A stretch of 64,000 nt of DNA from Ilex aquifolium (Eukaryota > Streptophyta > Magnoliopsida > Aquifoliales > Aquifoliaceae): assembly GCA_951799425.1 (NCBI GenBank), contig OX637394.1:7637501-7701500 (forward strand). The letters are read 5' to 3'. This document shows, one piece after another, positions 1 to 13,513 of the stretch. Below the pieces are notes generated by a model. The model was not told the origin of the DNA and ran no database searches. It was given only the letters and a program-made list of their open reading frames with translations. The stretch's first letter is position 1. Each line of letters opens with the position of its first letter. The position numbers were made by a program, and so were the translations under genes.

Positions 1-842
1 TATGAAGTAATGGGACAATGGAGCACTCATATCATGATGAACCTGAAATGTATAAAGAACTCAGCACTGCTAACAATGATGGTCTACGTAACATAACTCT
101 AACCAAATATCTCTGCAATCTGCATCTACTAAAAAGCTATCAAGACTAAGATCAACATATTAGATAAGTGCAAATATACAGAACTTAACAATGGCACAAG
201 GGAATAACTGCACCAAATTACGTTGATACCCAGAATTGAGCTCTAAATAAGTCTTGGCAATCCATATATAGAACAGTAAGTTTGGTTTGCTATAAAAAGT
301 CAAAATTACACGAACTCCCCCTTTCCCTTTTCCTCTTGAGAAAAACATTGGAAACTTCAAAACTAATGCTAGATCCAAAAACACAAACATAAGAAGTTAT
401 TGAACTAACACCATTCTCAATCAAAAATACCCAATTTTATTTCTTTCCAGGAATGTCATTGGCTATAGTAATTAATTAGTGTTTATAGTGTGTGGGGTGT
501 GTGTGAACTTGAAGGATGATGGTATACCTCAGTTCCTATTGGGGGGTTGAGATCCGCATCAAACAGGTAGTGATGAAAATCATCAAGGGTGAGAGTGGAG
601 CGAGTGGATTGAGCATTATGGTTTCTTTTTTGGAGAATCTGCCGTACAATGTCCTCAGCATGGGAGATCGTAGCTTTATCATTGCCCTGTACCTCGACAA
701 GGAACTGCCGGAGCTGCTCCGCCGACATCTGGGTCCCACCATCCGAGTACTTCTTGAACACTTTCTTCACCTCCACCGGTGGCCCCGCCTCCGTTACTTT
801 GTATTTTCTCGTAAAGCACAAACAGATCCTATAACTACCCAT
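1..842 (-). CDS. Phosphoinositide phospholipase C, paralog A (5' part, runs off window)
   Basis: PLC cleaves PI(4,5)P2 to inositol trisphosphate and diacylglycerol at the plasma membrane. Exon 1 is 842-528 (105 codons, phase 0), ending at a GAG|GTATAC donor. Exon 2 starts at 42 after TTTCAG and reads [14 protein letters not shown], the start of the catalytic X domain, before the window ends. Exon 1 encodes the N-terminal EF-hand-like module of plant PLCs (MSAEQLRQFLVEVQG, then [11 protein letters not shown]). The ATG gives the same 105-codon exon 1 as paralog B at 4772-11341. By hand count 77 of 105 residues match B, and intron 1 and 5'UTR DNA are also alike, so A and B are an older tandem duplication in the same orientation. 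Catalytic residues lie outside the window, so activity cannot be judged. Confidence 0.93.
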
Positions 843-844
843 TA

Positions 845-871
845 CTCTCTCTCTCTCTCACACACACACAC
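845..871. repeat. CT/CA microsatellite in PLC-A 5'UTR
   Basis: A (CT)n run followed by (CA)n lies immediately upstream of the PLC-A start codon; on the sense strand it reads (TG)n(AG)n. The same compound repeat occupies the same place in PLC-B but is longer there, so it predates the duplication. Confidence 0.85.
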
Positions 872-872
872 T

Positions 873-1838
873 ATATCTATGGGGGTATGTGTATATACCA
901 TGAATCAAAGGACCAATTGATCCGAAGAACTGAACTGAAGAAGAGAAGTCAAAGGAGAGAGAGGCAGAGAGTTCGGAGCAGACAGAGAAAGTAATGGTGG
1001 CTTAGCTGCCTACGATACCACCGTGTAGGCGAATACATAAACACGTTTGTATATAAAAGTCGAACGTGTGTGGATTTTTGATTGTTTTTTTCTTGTTTTT
1101 GTAGGTGGTGATTATCTGTGTTCTTATTAGAGTTCTCAGACAGACGCATCATGCATAACATTCCCGCCAATTTTTTAATTCGGCCATGATTACGTAGTCT
1201 CGTTACTCTCAGCGTGACGACTGTATAAACATTTTGTTTGATTACTTGAAGGATAATCTACACTACCTTAAAAAAATGATATGAATATGATAACGAAATT
1301 CATGGAGAATCGTAAATTTTTAGCTGTTAAAAATATAGGGATTGCACCTGGTGAAGTAAACCTTCCTCGGTAGAGTTTGTCTGCTAATTGCAGAGATGCT
1401 TTTCTCTAAAACGATGTAATTTTCAAATAGGACAAATCTCACTTTGTCACCTAAAAGATATCAAAATTTTAATTTATACCCTAAAAATTTAATTTTCTTA
1501 CATTAAACCTTGAATCGTGTAAATCTGTTTCAATGTGGTCTAGGAGCTAAAGACAGTGTAAGGAGACCTATGATCTAGGGCCAAAAAATTCAAGAAATAA
1601 TCTAGGGCTACACCAAAACTACCTGCTTAATCCCTCTCAATCTCACGATATGGGATGTGCATCTTAAAAGTGGAAGAATGTTATGGGTCTATGGGAAGGG
1701 ATCTATCATCTATATGTATTATCTTATTGTTTGTCATTGTCAAATGCATGATTTTTGTGATTTGTTTAGTTGTTTGTTTTTTTTAAACGTTTATGTTATA
1801 TGATAGATGATGGTTCTTGATACTTCACTATTAAACAG
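873..1838. other. PLC-A upstream region
   Basis: No gene seen. The first 150 bases resemble the PLC-B leader (shared phrase AACTGAAGAAGAGAAGTCA), so this is probably 5'UTR and proximal promoter of PLC-A. The rest is AT-rich spacer with no clear element borders. Confidence 0.6.
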
Positions 1839-2263
1839 CACTATAGTGGTAAATATGTGGATGGAGTGTATATTAGTGAGAAGGTGAATCACGTTGGTAT
1901 GCGTGTGGCTTCCGAACAAATTTCCATGATTGAGTTAGACAATTTGAAAAAAGTATTGGATTAGAATATTGTGCACTCAGTAGGTTTCTTCATAGAACTA
2001 GTGAAGGATGGAGGGTGTTGGAATATGACCATGATACATTGGACTTGATTAATTGGGTTGATAGGGATAAAGTAATAGACGTATATGTTGAGCATATAAA
2101 GACAAATGTGTATAGTTAAAATCATGTCGAATCAAATTTCCATGAAAATAATAATATTGTTTCTTCAAATGAATCTGACAGTGAGCTATGCTCAAATAGG
2201 TCATCATCTGATTACGAATATTGTTATGACAGTGAACACGACTTGGATGAAGGTAATTTGTAA
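1839..2263 (+). pseudogene. Decayed MULE transposase N-terminal fragment
   Basis: Two frames join into one recognisable protein. Frame one (1839-1964) reads HYSGKYVDGVYIS and then ELDNLKKVLD before a stop. The next frame (from 1961) reads GWRVLEYDHDTLDLINW followed by KVIDVYVEH. An in-frame stop at 2117-2119 is followed by an acidic serine-rich stretch (SNESDSELCSNRSSSDYE) up to a stop at 2261-2263. The order HxGGxFV-like start, 'ID(V)YVEH' motif, then acidic linker is that of the N-terminal PB1-like domain of plant Mutator-like transposases. The zinc-finger and catalytic parts are absent. At least one frameshift and one nonsense codon make it non-functional. The family is assigned from motif memory, not a search. 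Confidence 0.65.
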
Positions 2264-4771
2264 TGTGGGAAAATTAAAATTTTGGTTTGTAAATTGGAAA
2301 TTTTTGATATTTTTTAGGGACATAGTGGGATTTGCCTTTTTAAAAAATAGTATTTGTGTTGTACTGTAGAGGATTTCTTTCATACCAAGCCAAGCCCAAA
2401 AACAAAAAAATAAAGAAGAAAGAAAGAACAAGGAGGACTTGGTATGAACAGTTAATATAAGCACGTAGATATTAGTAAACGCCGAATAAATTAGGAGGAA
2501 AAGAAAAGTCACACGCTAAAAATCAGCGAATCACACTCAGTATTGGTTGTTAACAAGATACAATTACAAAGATGTTTTTTTTTTCAACTACAGAGAATTG
2601 TTTTAATCATGAGTACTTTAATATGATTGCGATTATATAAAAAAAATTGAGATATATATAATAATTACAACAACCATAACTGGTGTTTGCAAAGATTAAA
2701 AATGTTAGCTAGAGAATTGTATGGGTCACACCATTTTTTTCCTATTCTTATATTGGACTTTAGAATTCCAATGACATAATGATATGGTTACTCTTAGAGA
2801 GAGAGAGGACCTAATTATTAATTTTATGTTATGTAAGGTCAATACATTTGTATGAGAATGGATTAGTTAAAGAATGAACAATAGAGAAGTTATTGACAAC
2901 TTCACATGTTTCTTTGCAAGTTGACTTTAATCGTAATGTAAGACTTATAGGCTGAAATTTTATAAGGGATTTGTAAGTAGTTTACTATTAAATGTGCTCG
3001 ATAGTTGAGAGGATGGTAATACTTGAACATCTTTCTCTTTCATTGTAGGTATGACCGTTAACCCGACTTGACCCGACGGGTAAAAAATAGTGTATTTTAC
3101 ATTTCGAACTGATGAATTGCGAAAGGTTAATCTCGAGAGTAATATTCTGAGCCGAATTCCGGTCAAAAAATCGGCTTGGAAGTCGGATAGGAATGCAAAA
3201 TATCTCTATTATTTTTAGTTTTAAAGTTATTTATTTTTGGGTTATTTTAACAGCTCAATTACAATTTTTGGGCTACTTTTACAATTAGGCTATTAAAATA
3301 TAATATAAGAACATGTAAACCAACACAATAAACCAATAATATTAAAGAAAACATAATAAATCCGATAATATGAGCATATAAAACAACATTGTTTTATACC
3401 AAATATATTATTTTAAAAAAAAAAATTAAATATATGTATAGGTCGGGTAGGAATATATGCAGAATTTTTATGGGTATTCCGCATTGCTACCCGCAGTTTT
3501 GTGAAATACTAAAATTTCTTTTATTGGCCTGCCAAAATTTTGTGGAATTCTAATAATTGAGTAGGGTTGGATAGGAAGGATGCATAACAGGTCGGGTGAG
3601 CGGAATTTTGGACAGCCCTAATCCTAGGTTATGAGAATTCAACTAATACAAATGATATTAATTCCAGCTGCTCTATAATTTGGGCATATTTGTATGAAGC
3701 TGCTCTGTAATTTGGACATTCATAAAAAACATATAAATTATTAGAGAGAACTTGAGAGCAATTGAGATTTGAAATGGATAAATTCTATGACTTGAAATGA
3801 AATGAATTATGTTCTATTTTAAGCAAGATCTTAGTCTGCAAATCCTCTCATTGGATGACTTATAAAATTCAAAAATTACTTCTTAAATAAATATTTCTCA
3901 AAAATATTTTTTTATAAAGTACTTTCATTAAATAAACACGGTCTAGATGCTCAAACAAAAAATACTAAAATAAAAAATATTTTATCAAAAAATGCATGGT
4001 GATGGTGATGGCGGTGGTGAAGTGTTTTGTTGAGAAATGATTTTAAGAAAGTATAAGTTATTTTATTTTTTTTTACTTTTACTTACTTATTAAAGCGGTA
4101 AAATTGTTTTTGACTTATTAGGAAGTAATTAAAATAATGTGTTCTAAACACTTTTTTTTTTTTTAAATTGTTTATGAGAAATCATAAATCCTAAAAATAC
4201 TTTTGAAAAGTCATCTAAAACACACCAAATAAATTATCTCGAGAGGGGTTAAAAGACTTTTCTTTTCTTTTTTTCAAAACTAGTTGAGTAGATAGAGAGA
4301 TCAAACCATAAATCCAATGAGTAAAGAAAAAAAAAAAAAAAGAACTTCCACCAAGATGGTTTCCACGGGCCAACTTGACCTATGGACGCCAAAATGTAGG
4401 TTCAAGTTTTATGAAAAAGTTCATCAATCCCGGCAACAAAGGTCAATCGATTTAGCCCAAGAAAATAACGTACTAACCCGCCCGGGTTAGCGGGTAATTG
4501 TTCATTGACATGATGTCTTATTTATCTAAACCCCATTTGCATCCCTTCAAATTTCTATCATACTAAACGAACCATTTAATTAACAAGAATGTTTTTTCTC
4601 TTTTTGCTTTGTCCGAATTTCCCCACCTAATCTCAAAAGAAGATTCATAAAATTACACAAATCTTCTACAACAAATGCCAATTAGAGTGTTCTCAAAGCC
4701 AAATACAAACACCATAGTAGAAAGCCAGAGTGGGTAAAAAGAGAACAAATATACAGATGAAAATGAAGATT
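2264..4771. other. Intergenic spacer between PLC paralogs
   Basis: No gene found. It is AT-rich with scattered poly-A and poly-T runs. A block near 2450-2500 (AAGCACGTAG, then GCCGAATAAATTAGGAGG) resembles one near 13290-13345, about 2 kb upstream of PLC-B, suggesting that the tandem duplication included distal promoter DNA. At 3995-4020 there is a short GGTGATGGTGATGG run followed by AAAAGTCATCTAAAACACACC, related to the GTG-rich repeat at 34139. Confidence 0.5.
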
Positions 4772-7700
4772 TCAGACAAACTCAAAGCGCATGAGAAGCC
4801 TCACTGAGTTGTACTTCTCTCCCTTGCGGTCACACAGGGGGACTGCATGTATCCCGGGCCTCAATTCAGAAACAGGTAAGCACGTCTGCCCAGCAAAATC
4901 ATCTTTCTCAGACATGTCATACTCGTGTACTTCAATCCGAAGTAAAGCTAGCTCAGGAACTGTCAATGGAAATGTGAATTCTTCACCCCAAACAGGTGTC
5001 CAATTATCCTCTTTTGTCTTTGTTTTCTTCATTACCTCATCATCAGGCACTCCAGCTATGCCAACCTGGTTTTCAGATTGATGAGCACATACATGTGACT
5101 AGAATATGTATAATTGATTATGACATTGTGTTTTGGCTGTTGATCATCACCTATGGGGTTTAACTACCGTCGAGAGTAAACAGGAGGAGGAAAGCATATG
5201 CAGACACATCATTAAAACAGGGGATCTTGTATGTGATATAAAGCCAGGTGCGCTTTGAGGTATGTAATATTGACACCTTAGGAAATAGCATACCAACCGT
5301 TCAAAAAGATAAGTCAACAAGTAAGAAGGATATAAAATCGTTCTTTGAAGGTTCATACTTTGATATTTTTTTCTGATGGCAGTGGACCATGTAAATCGCA
5401 GTTTGTGTCCCAAAACATAACTGCCACATGGCCTACGTCTCTACTGAATCGATGAATGTTACTGATTTAGAATGTAAAACAATAGGTAAAGCAACGGAAA
5501 ATAGATAACAAGTCACGACCAACTTACCCTAGTGTAGAAGTCAGGGGGGGAATACAGATCAAAGTGAGTTTGCTTAAAATCCAAATGCCATCCATCTCCC
5601 ATATAGACTTTCACCTGTGAAGTAACATAGCAGTGTAAGAATAGATGCGTACAGGATTAAGTTACGTTTGTGAAGTAGTTTGCACACCTTCAAAGTTTTC
5701 TTCACTGGCAACTTTGCTCTAGGATCAAAAACTTCATTATGGGGACCAACGTTCATCAAGAAATCAGGTTTTTTCACATAACCACACCCTCCGTTGGATC
5801 TGAACATCCCCTGCATCAACCAAAGTGCTCTACCATATCCCTGCCATTGGAACAACAATGGATCAGTCTTTGAAAGATTCATGAAAAGGCATTTTTTTTG
5901 CTAAATTCTGAACCAACACTCCTATTCCATACTTCTTGCACTATCAGAATGTGTTTTTGAACAAACAAAATACGGTGTAACTGCAAAATTCTACTCTATT
6001 TTCCATTGAACCTATGTTTTCAAGTTGCAGATGGTCCAGAGTTCACATTTTCTTCTTTTTGATAAATATAATTTGTTGCAGAATCAATGGTGGTATTAAT
6101 CTAGCTATGCACCCTCGTTTGCGTCCCTCCCAATATGCCTGTGATAGTCATTCAAATTATTTTCACATACTAGTGATATCTTTCAGATCAACCACTAGGA
6201 GTTTGTGCTACCTGAAACTGATACAAGACAAGTGCAGATTAAAGAGACATGTTACAAGCCCAATCTCACAAAATAAGGCAATACGGTTACAAATATTTTT
6301 CTTTCTTTTTATTTTATTTGGTATCAAGGCAGGCAGGGAATGAGAAAAACATACTAATGGACAAGTAAAATGTCTTAGAGAACCTAGAATATTGGTGGTC
6401 CAGCACTGTCTTCAACAGACAATTTAACTCTCAAGGAAATAACTTTACTTAGAAGAATATACAGTGGAAGATCACTTAAAATGCATATGCTAGCAATCGA
6501 ACATATAGAAACTATACAAATAAATTGAGATGCTTCATCCATAAAGCTGGCAGGTAAACTTATAAAAGTCACTACAGGCAGTTGCAAATAATAAAATAGA
6601 ACTGAACCTGCATATTAAATGCAACCATCTGAGCTCCATGCATCCAACCAATGAATGGCTCGTAGTTGGATGAGTTAAACCGAGTACCTTTAGGGTACAC
6701 CCTCAGGATATTCTTCTGGGTGAACCTAGCGATAGATGAACACCCATCAGAGTTGTTCCCTCTAAAACTCTAATATAACCAGAAGCAAAACCATGAATGT
6801 TAACCATCTTTATGGAATGAAAAACAATAAATTAGGTATCTCACAATAGAATGATTTATATATACCTCACAACACCCAGTCCATGGGATTCAGCTGCCTT
6901 TTCTAGTGCTTGTTCACTCAAACTGAGGCGTCTAACTCTATCAATTTCTACTTTTAGTGCCTCCTTTAACCCACCTTTGGGTTTTCCTGCATGGATAGTT
7001 ATTAGACGCTTATATTCAAGACATGATCGTAATTTTTTATCATCATCGTCTGCTTCATCGTGGTTGTGATCACTCCTATCACTATCACTCTGCAAGCCAG
7101 GTAAACAAATATCAATAATTAAGCAACAGAAGATCAATGTGTAAGATGGAAATGATGGTAAGACATGAAATCTTTATATAGTCGCACACCGTATCATTTT
7201 CTTCTTGGTCAGCAGTAAGGCTTGATGGCTCCTTTCCCCAAACATCTTCATCCGAATCCTTCGAATTTTGTGAGTTATTTCTCTTGTTCTTGAAACTGTC
7301 AGCTTCAAGGTACTCCTTTGGAGGTTTGGTTGAAATAATAATGCGATATTTCAACTCTTCGGGAGAAGGAAATTCGTTTAAGCATTCTGATTCAGGGTAA
7401 AACAGTGTTTCCCCAAATGTCTCGGTGACCATCTAGAAAAATAACAAATGAGATCATTTAGTAGGTGTTTGTAATTAAAATGGAAGCCTTTAAATCCATG
7501 AAAGATGGTAGATATCCACCTGTGCTGCTTTAGCCTGAAGATCTGGTGTGAGGTGGTCTTCCAGAGTTATTATGACAGGGTACGGAGAGGCACAAAAGGC
7601 ATTTTCTTTGATGGATTTTAGACATGTTTTAAGTTCCACAGGAGTTGTCGCAGTCCTACATTATACAATACACAACTTTTACAAATTCCAGAGAACATAT

Positions 7701-10700
7701 ATACTGGAGGAAAGAAAAAGAATGAGTCTCACAGAAGATCCATTGGTAATAGGAACATGAAATGTGTCAGAGCAACATAACATACTGAATGTACAAAAAC
7801 AATATTTTAATGTTTATACATGCCTAGAACTTTTTCCTTTTGATAATAAGAATCCACGAAAAGTCTCCAAACTGGGACTGGACCCGTACCTGTGATCAAT
7901 TTCCCTAGAGCCTATCATTCAAGCAGAGATAAATTTTTAGTCGACTTCTATAAGAATCCAATCTTCAGGAATATTTCTAATTTTTCTTTTGGTTTCCAGG
8001 AAAGGAGGTTAGGTCCGAATATTTCCTCAGTAATGTATCATTTGACAAACATAGACATTTGTACATAATGAGGATCTCCAAAAGCTGCAGCTTCAGCAAT
8101 ACAACAAGTTAAGGTTTAATTTCTGTGGCTTCAAAATTAAACCTGATAATATCATCATCCCACAACAAATGACCCATTACATTCCATTTTCCACTTGAAA
8201 GGAAACTGCGGTCCTATTTGATGCATCATGAAAGATAATCCCTCATAAAGAAACAATGAGAAATCAGTTGGGCTGATCACAAAAGAGGAAGCAACTAGCA
8301 CAGGATTGGACACAACTAACACCTAGTGACCTAAGAATCCTCTAAAGCAGCAACACCAATGTCACAAGGAAATAATATTCCATAATCTCCAATCTACGTG
8401 TCTCTGCTCTGATTTCTTCTCCCAGGCAAAAGAATTCAACATCTATAAAAAAGATTCAACATTCATGATCGCTTGAAACCCATCCATGCTTGATTGACTT
8501 GTATTGATAATTGGCACCAAACAACATCACAATGACTCAAGTTTTCAGTAGATGGAATCCAAGCATAATGCTTTTGAACACTCCAAGGTTCATACAAATG
8601 AGGCAACTAATAAAAACAAGATTTGCTACTAAGAATTTATTTGGTGCAATAGGAAAAAGCTCTCACAATGACTCCAGTCTTCAGTAGATGGAATCCAAGG
8701 ATAATGCTTTTGAACCATCCAAGGTTCGTACATATGAGGCAACTAATAAAAACAAGATTTGCTACTAAACATTTATTTGGTGCAATAGGAAAAAGCTCAA
8801 GATAATAAGTGTTGAAATGCAGGTTTGAGACGTTAGCAGTTACTTTGTGCAATTAAAATTTGAAAATTTAAGTATATTCATAGCCTAATCATCCAACACC
8901 CATTTTGATGGGATCTGCCAAGCAATTTTTTTCAAGTACAGAGACTTTATTTGATTATCAGTATGCATTTCCAGAGTGTATACCCTATAATATATGCTAC
9001 TGGTCTGCAGTATCAACTCATGCCATATTAACATCCAAGAAGTTCTACAAGAACTACAAAATTATTTTTCTGTACATTCTGCCTAGCACTAATGCTATTG
9101 GTACATAATTTATGGACATAATACATTAGGACTATTGGATTGATAGTGGAATGCATTTAATGCTGTGACCCACTGATAATCTAATAGCCACAACCATTAT
9201 GTCCCAGCCTAGTGGCCATGTCTTCCATCTAATCATACCAATTTTAGTGGTATTGTGTGTACTCAATCAGTCTAGCTAAAACAGCCAACTACATATGCAA
9301 TTACCATATGGCTATGGTTGATACTTGATAGAATAAGCAAACAAGCGGGAGTTTTAAGACCAAGTTAATGTTTTCTAAAGGGAACATGGACTGGACAATT
9401 GACAATCCAAACAAATGATTTACTAATACATATTGAGATGATGGTCTATAAGAAGCAAAATATATAGTAATAACTCAAGGAAGAGCATCAGTAATAATAC
9501 ATCATATATGTTATGGGTACATAAGGTGAACAAATAACAAGCATAATTAGCAAAATGTAGTTTAATGACACATTAAGTCATCTAAATTAGGTATACATAC
9601 AGTATTATATCTGACAGAAAAATTATTAACTTAGAATGAGCTCTGGTTTTATGCTTCACCCGGTGTCTTTTGTTATTTCGGGGAATCTAACCAACTTTTC
9701 TAAAACTCTAGTTATTAGAAAGACTGTTACCTAAATATTTATATAATTCAACACGAACCCTCACATGTGGGCCATATTTTGAGCAAGTAAGTGCAAGTCT
9801 TATAATTACCAGGCTAGCGGCGAGCTTTGAATGCAAGTTCTCTTGCTTTAATACCATCTTAAACTATCTAATTTCCTAAAAACTTGCACTATTAGAAATA
9901 GTGTAACATATATTTTTTATACATCAAGTACACAAATAGGATGAATCTGTGGCAGAAAGCACTAGCCCAATCAGTCAACAAAACATATAAAGCCTCGCAA
10001 GCACTTAATTAACATAACAAAATTTTGGATATAAGTCGCGCACCTTCCATGAAGAACATTCACATCATTCTTGGCAGAATTTGGCCACACATCAAGTTCT
10101 ATTACCTTCACCCCTCTTTTTAGTGCCTTTATTATTGGGACATCACTGCAATCACTGGTCAGCTGGTTTCCAGTCAAGTAAGAATTGTGTCCGGTGAATA
10201 TATAATAACGAGACAGTGGAGCGCTCATATCATGATGAACCTGAAAGGTAAAACAAAATTCAGCACTGCTACCACTAATGATCTACAGAACAGTAACCAA
10301 CTTCTATGAATCTCCAAGATCAACATGCTGAAATCCATATAAACAGAATGCAATGACAGAGAATAATTACTCTAAATTATGTCGATGTCAGTAATCAAGC
10401 TCTAAAGAAGACTCTTGGCAGTCCAAAGAACACTAAATTCGTTCTGTTTCACACAGAATTTATATTATCAAGGAACCATGGTTCTTTCCCACTTCATTGT
10501 TGGAAATAAAAAGATCATCAATAACTCTAGTGAATCTAGAAAACTGCAATTAGATTTCCATTCCAAAAAAAAAAAACTGCAATTAGCTCTCTCAGAAAAC
10601 TAAACCTTGGATTCCAAATATCTTAATGTGGGAGAACTCACCATTTCAAAACCTCATATGTATTTGTCTCTTCCCCAAAATGAACTTTGTCAACTCTGCC

Positions 10701-11337
10701 CCTTTAGCTCTTATAGTCTCGGTTCATCATTTCTATTCTCCCCTTTTTGGGAAAAAAATCAAAATTGTACGGATAATTTCCCCATTTTCCATATTTTCCC
10801 CTTGAGAAAAATAATTGGGTATTTCAGAATTAATTCTGATTTCCAAAAACAAAAAAGTATAAAAAAATGCAAACATTAACAGATTCAATTATTGAACTAT
10901 CGCAATGGTCAATAGAGACAAACATGTTAAAAGATTCCAAATTTCATTTTTTTCGAAGAATGTCATTGGCTATGTATATTAATGTCCATAGTATGTGACT
11001 GTGTGTGTGTGAAGGTGATCATGTACCTGTGATCCAATTGGGGGGTTGAGATCAGCGTTAAAGAGGTAGTGATGGAAGTCATCAAGAGTGAGAGTGTGGC
11101 GAGTGAACTTAACAAGATGATGTCTTTTTTGGAGAATCTGCTGTACAATGCCCTCAGCATCGGAGATCGTAGCTTTATCATCGCCCTGTACCTCAACAAG
11201 GAAACGCCGGAGCTGCTCCGCCGACATGTGGGTCCCACCCTCCGAGTATTTTTTGAACGCTTCCTTCACATCCGTTGGTGGCTCCGCCTCCTTTATTGCG
11301 AATTTCCTCGTAAAACACATACATACCCTGTATGTCC

Positions 11338-11341
<4 letters not shown>
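4772..11341 (-). CDS. Phosphoinositide-specific phospholipase C, paralog B (complete, 9 exons)
   Basis: Exons: 11341-11027, 10240-10044, 7655-7520, 7432-7190, 7089-6866, 6725-6608, 5840-5688, 5614-5528, 5065-4772. All borders are GT/AG and the phases agree, giving 588 aa, the usual size for plant PLCs without a PH domain. Residues 1-105 are EF-hand-like. The X domain starts near 108 with GHNSYLTG (His123), the acidic pair in IELDVW (Glu153, Asp155) and LHGR (His169), the catalytic histidines and calcium ligands of the family. An acidic linker (about 255-320, DEADDDDKK) precedes the Y domain ([30 protein letters not shown]). The C2 domain ends the protein ([20 protein letters not shown]). For exon 6 the acceptor GCTAG|GTTCACC was chosen because it joins R to FTQ as in the family. 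No lesion is seen, so it is probably functional. Intron 2 (2.4 kb) is the largest. Confidence 0.95.
8527..8798. repeat. 136-bp tandem duplication in PLC-B intron 2
   Basis: Two direct copies (8527-8662 and 8663-8798) start TCACAATGACTC and end GGAAAAAGCTC. They differ at about a dozen positions. Purely intronic; no coding content seen. Confidence 0.9.

Positions 11342-11402
<61 letters not shown>
11342..11402. repeat. Long CT/CA microsatellite abutting PLC-B start codon
   Basis: About 21 TC units are followed by about 10 CA units. On the sense strand the GA run reaches directly into the ATG at 11341, so this is immediate 5'UTR. It is much longer than the equivalent repeat of PLC-A. Confidence 0.93.
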
Positions 11403-13513
11403 CCTCTCTAGATGGCACAGAGAGAGAGACACACAATCACCCTCTCTATGTGGGTATGTGAATATAGCATAGAAATCAACGGATCAACTGATATGAGGGA
11501 TTGAACTGAAGAAGAGAAGTCAGAGAGACTAGAGAGAGAAATTAATGGTGACTTTGCTAGCTACCGGTGCATATACATATATATATATATATATGGGAAA
11601 TACTATGTAATTGTCTTTTTTTTCCTTGTTGTTTAAGGTGATAATGATGACCTGTCTTTTGGGTTTCATATTAGCGTAACGACAACCAGGACGAGCCCAA
11701 CAGTCAGTCATAGATCGGTTGATGAAGAATGTGCTTCAATACATCGGATTTTATTGACACTGTGCTTCACACGTACATTGATTTTTATAGTTAGCCTTTG
11801 GACCCTACCGCGATGATTAAAGCCCTCTACAGTGTGAACTGATTAATAAGTCGTAGGTTCAAATTCTCTCCGCCCTATTCTTCACCCCCTAATATAAAAA
11901 AAAATATTATAAATTTGAATACAATATCAGAAATTATTTTTTAATATTATATCTTTATTTTTTTATTTAATAAAAATATAATACATATAATTTTTTATTT
12001 ATTTTTTTATTTTACATGACCATTATCACGATAACAACTACTAAGTGAGATTTACAAATTAAAATTATTTTTGATATTATTTTTCGATTTATTAGTTATG
12101 GTATACATAAAGTGGTCCTACTCATATCCCCGAGATACACATGACATGGTCGTCTTTGTTTATTTATGACAGTGAAACCCCAACTCAGAGCAAATAATAT
12201 TAATAAAGACCTGGGTGGACCTCACCAAAATGAACATGGGGGGTTCAAATCATTTTTAATTAAAGTATTGTTCCATTAGGAGGGGTATGGTGTGGACTGA
12301 TTAATCATGAGGTTACTTAAGAAATATTTATGTAGTTTTAAAGTAAAGTCGTATGGTTTATAGATAAGTCGTAAAGTATGCACGTTTAAACACGATGTAA
12401 CATTTACATTGTCACAAGCCAATAATCGTACTTTCAAATTTCGCTACAGACAACAAACAAATGACCTAATAATTGGATAAGTATATCATCTTGTAATTTA
12501 TGATGTGTCGTATTTTATTAATAGTTTCTTACTGTTTTTTTTTTAAAAAAAAAATATAGATTACCAATCACTTAATCCCATGATGATAAATTTGCTTAAA
12601 AATTAGACATAAAAAAGGGTGCTTGCACATCACATCTAAACTACTTTATAAAATTTATTCTTATTTCTGCATTAAAAACCTTTGATGTCTAGTTGGTACT
12701 TGGTATTTGTTCAAAAAAAATTGGTACTTGGTATGGTACAACTATAAATGTTTACTACCATACCATGAATTTCTAACAACCAACCAACCAACCAATTACT
12801 ATGATACTGTATTTTATGATAGAATTGTCATAGATATCTTTTATGGGTATTTTTATTATTGTCATGAGTATATTTACTACTGTCATGAGTGTTTTTATTA
12901 TATTTGTGGTAATTATTTTTACCACTTTTTTAAGTACAAATTTTTTTTATCACTTTTGTGGGTGATTTACCACATTTATGAGTGATTTATCATATTTGTA
13001 GGTGTTTTTATTACATTTGTGAATATTTTTACCACTGTTGTGATGACTATTTTTATCATTTTTTTGGATACCACAATAATAATAAAATTACCCATAAATA
13101 TAATAAATTTCGGTACCATAGCCAAGTCCGAGAAACTAATATTATTTGAAGAACAATGGAATATTTTTCGGCAAAAAAAAGAAAAGTGATATTTGTTTCA
13201 TCTATATATACAACAAATCAAATATACATGATGAGTACATTGAAGGGATGAGATGGTAATGCAGTGGTGAGGAAATTGGACATGTAGCTTAGTATTAAAA
13301 GCACGTGGTTATTATAAGTAAAGTGAACGCAGAATAAAGGAGGTCAAGAAGCTGTGGTGTTCACAACTGCACATAATAATGTGAACACCGTTTCATTTAT
13401 TTGCTTGGACCCTTCATTTGTTTGTCTCGTCGACTCAGGGAGGGTGAAGTCGCCGGGTACTACCAAGTACCCACTAAATCAACACACCTCCCTCTACCTG
13501 GTAATTGATTGTT
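11403..13513. other. PLC-B upstream spacer
   Basis: No gene found. About 11460-11570 is leader-like and resembles PLC-A upstream DNA. At 11850-11870 GTAGGTTCAAATTCTC resembles a Pol III B box, as in tRNA-derived SINEs, but no convincing A box or tail was found. 13290-13345 resembles 2450-2500. Confidence 0.5.
12838..13065. repeat. Degenerate T-rich short tandem repeat
   Basis: Repeated variants of 'TTTTTATTAC ATTTGTGAGTG ATTTACCAC' with a period of roughly 20-30 bases, heavily diverged. It can be read as a Tyr/Phe-rich frame, which I regard as an artefact of the repeat. Confidence 0.55.

Noticed and set aside
11850-11870. GTAGGTTCAAATTCTC, like a Pol III B box
   Set aside because: No A box, no tRNA fold and no SINE tail; kept only as a remark.
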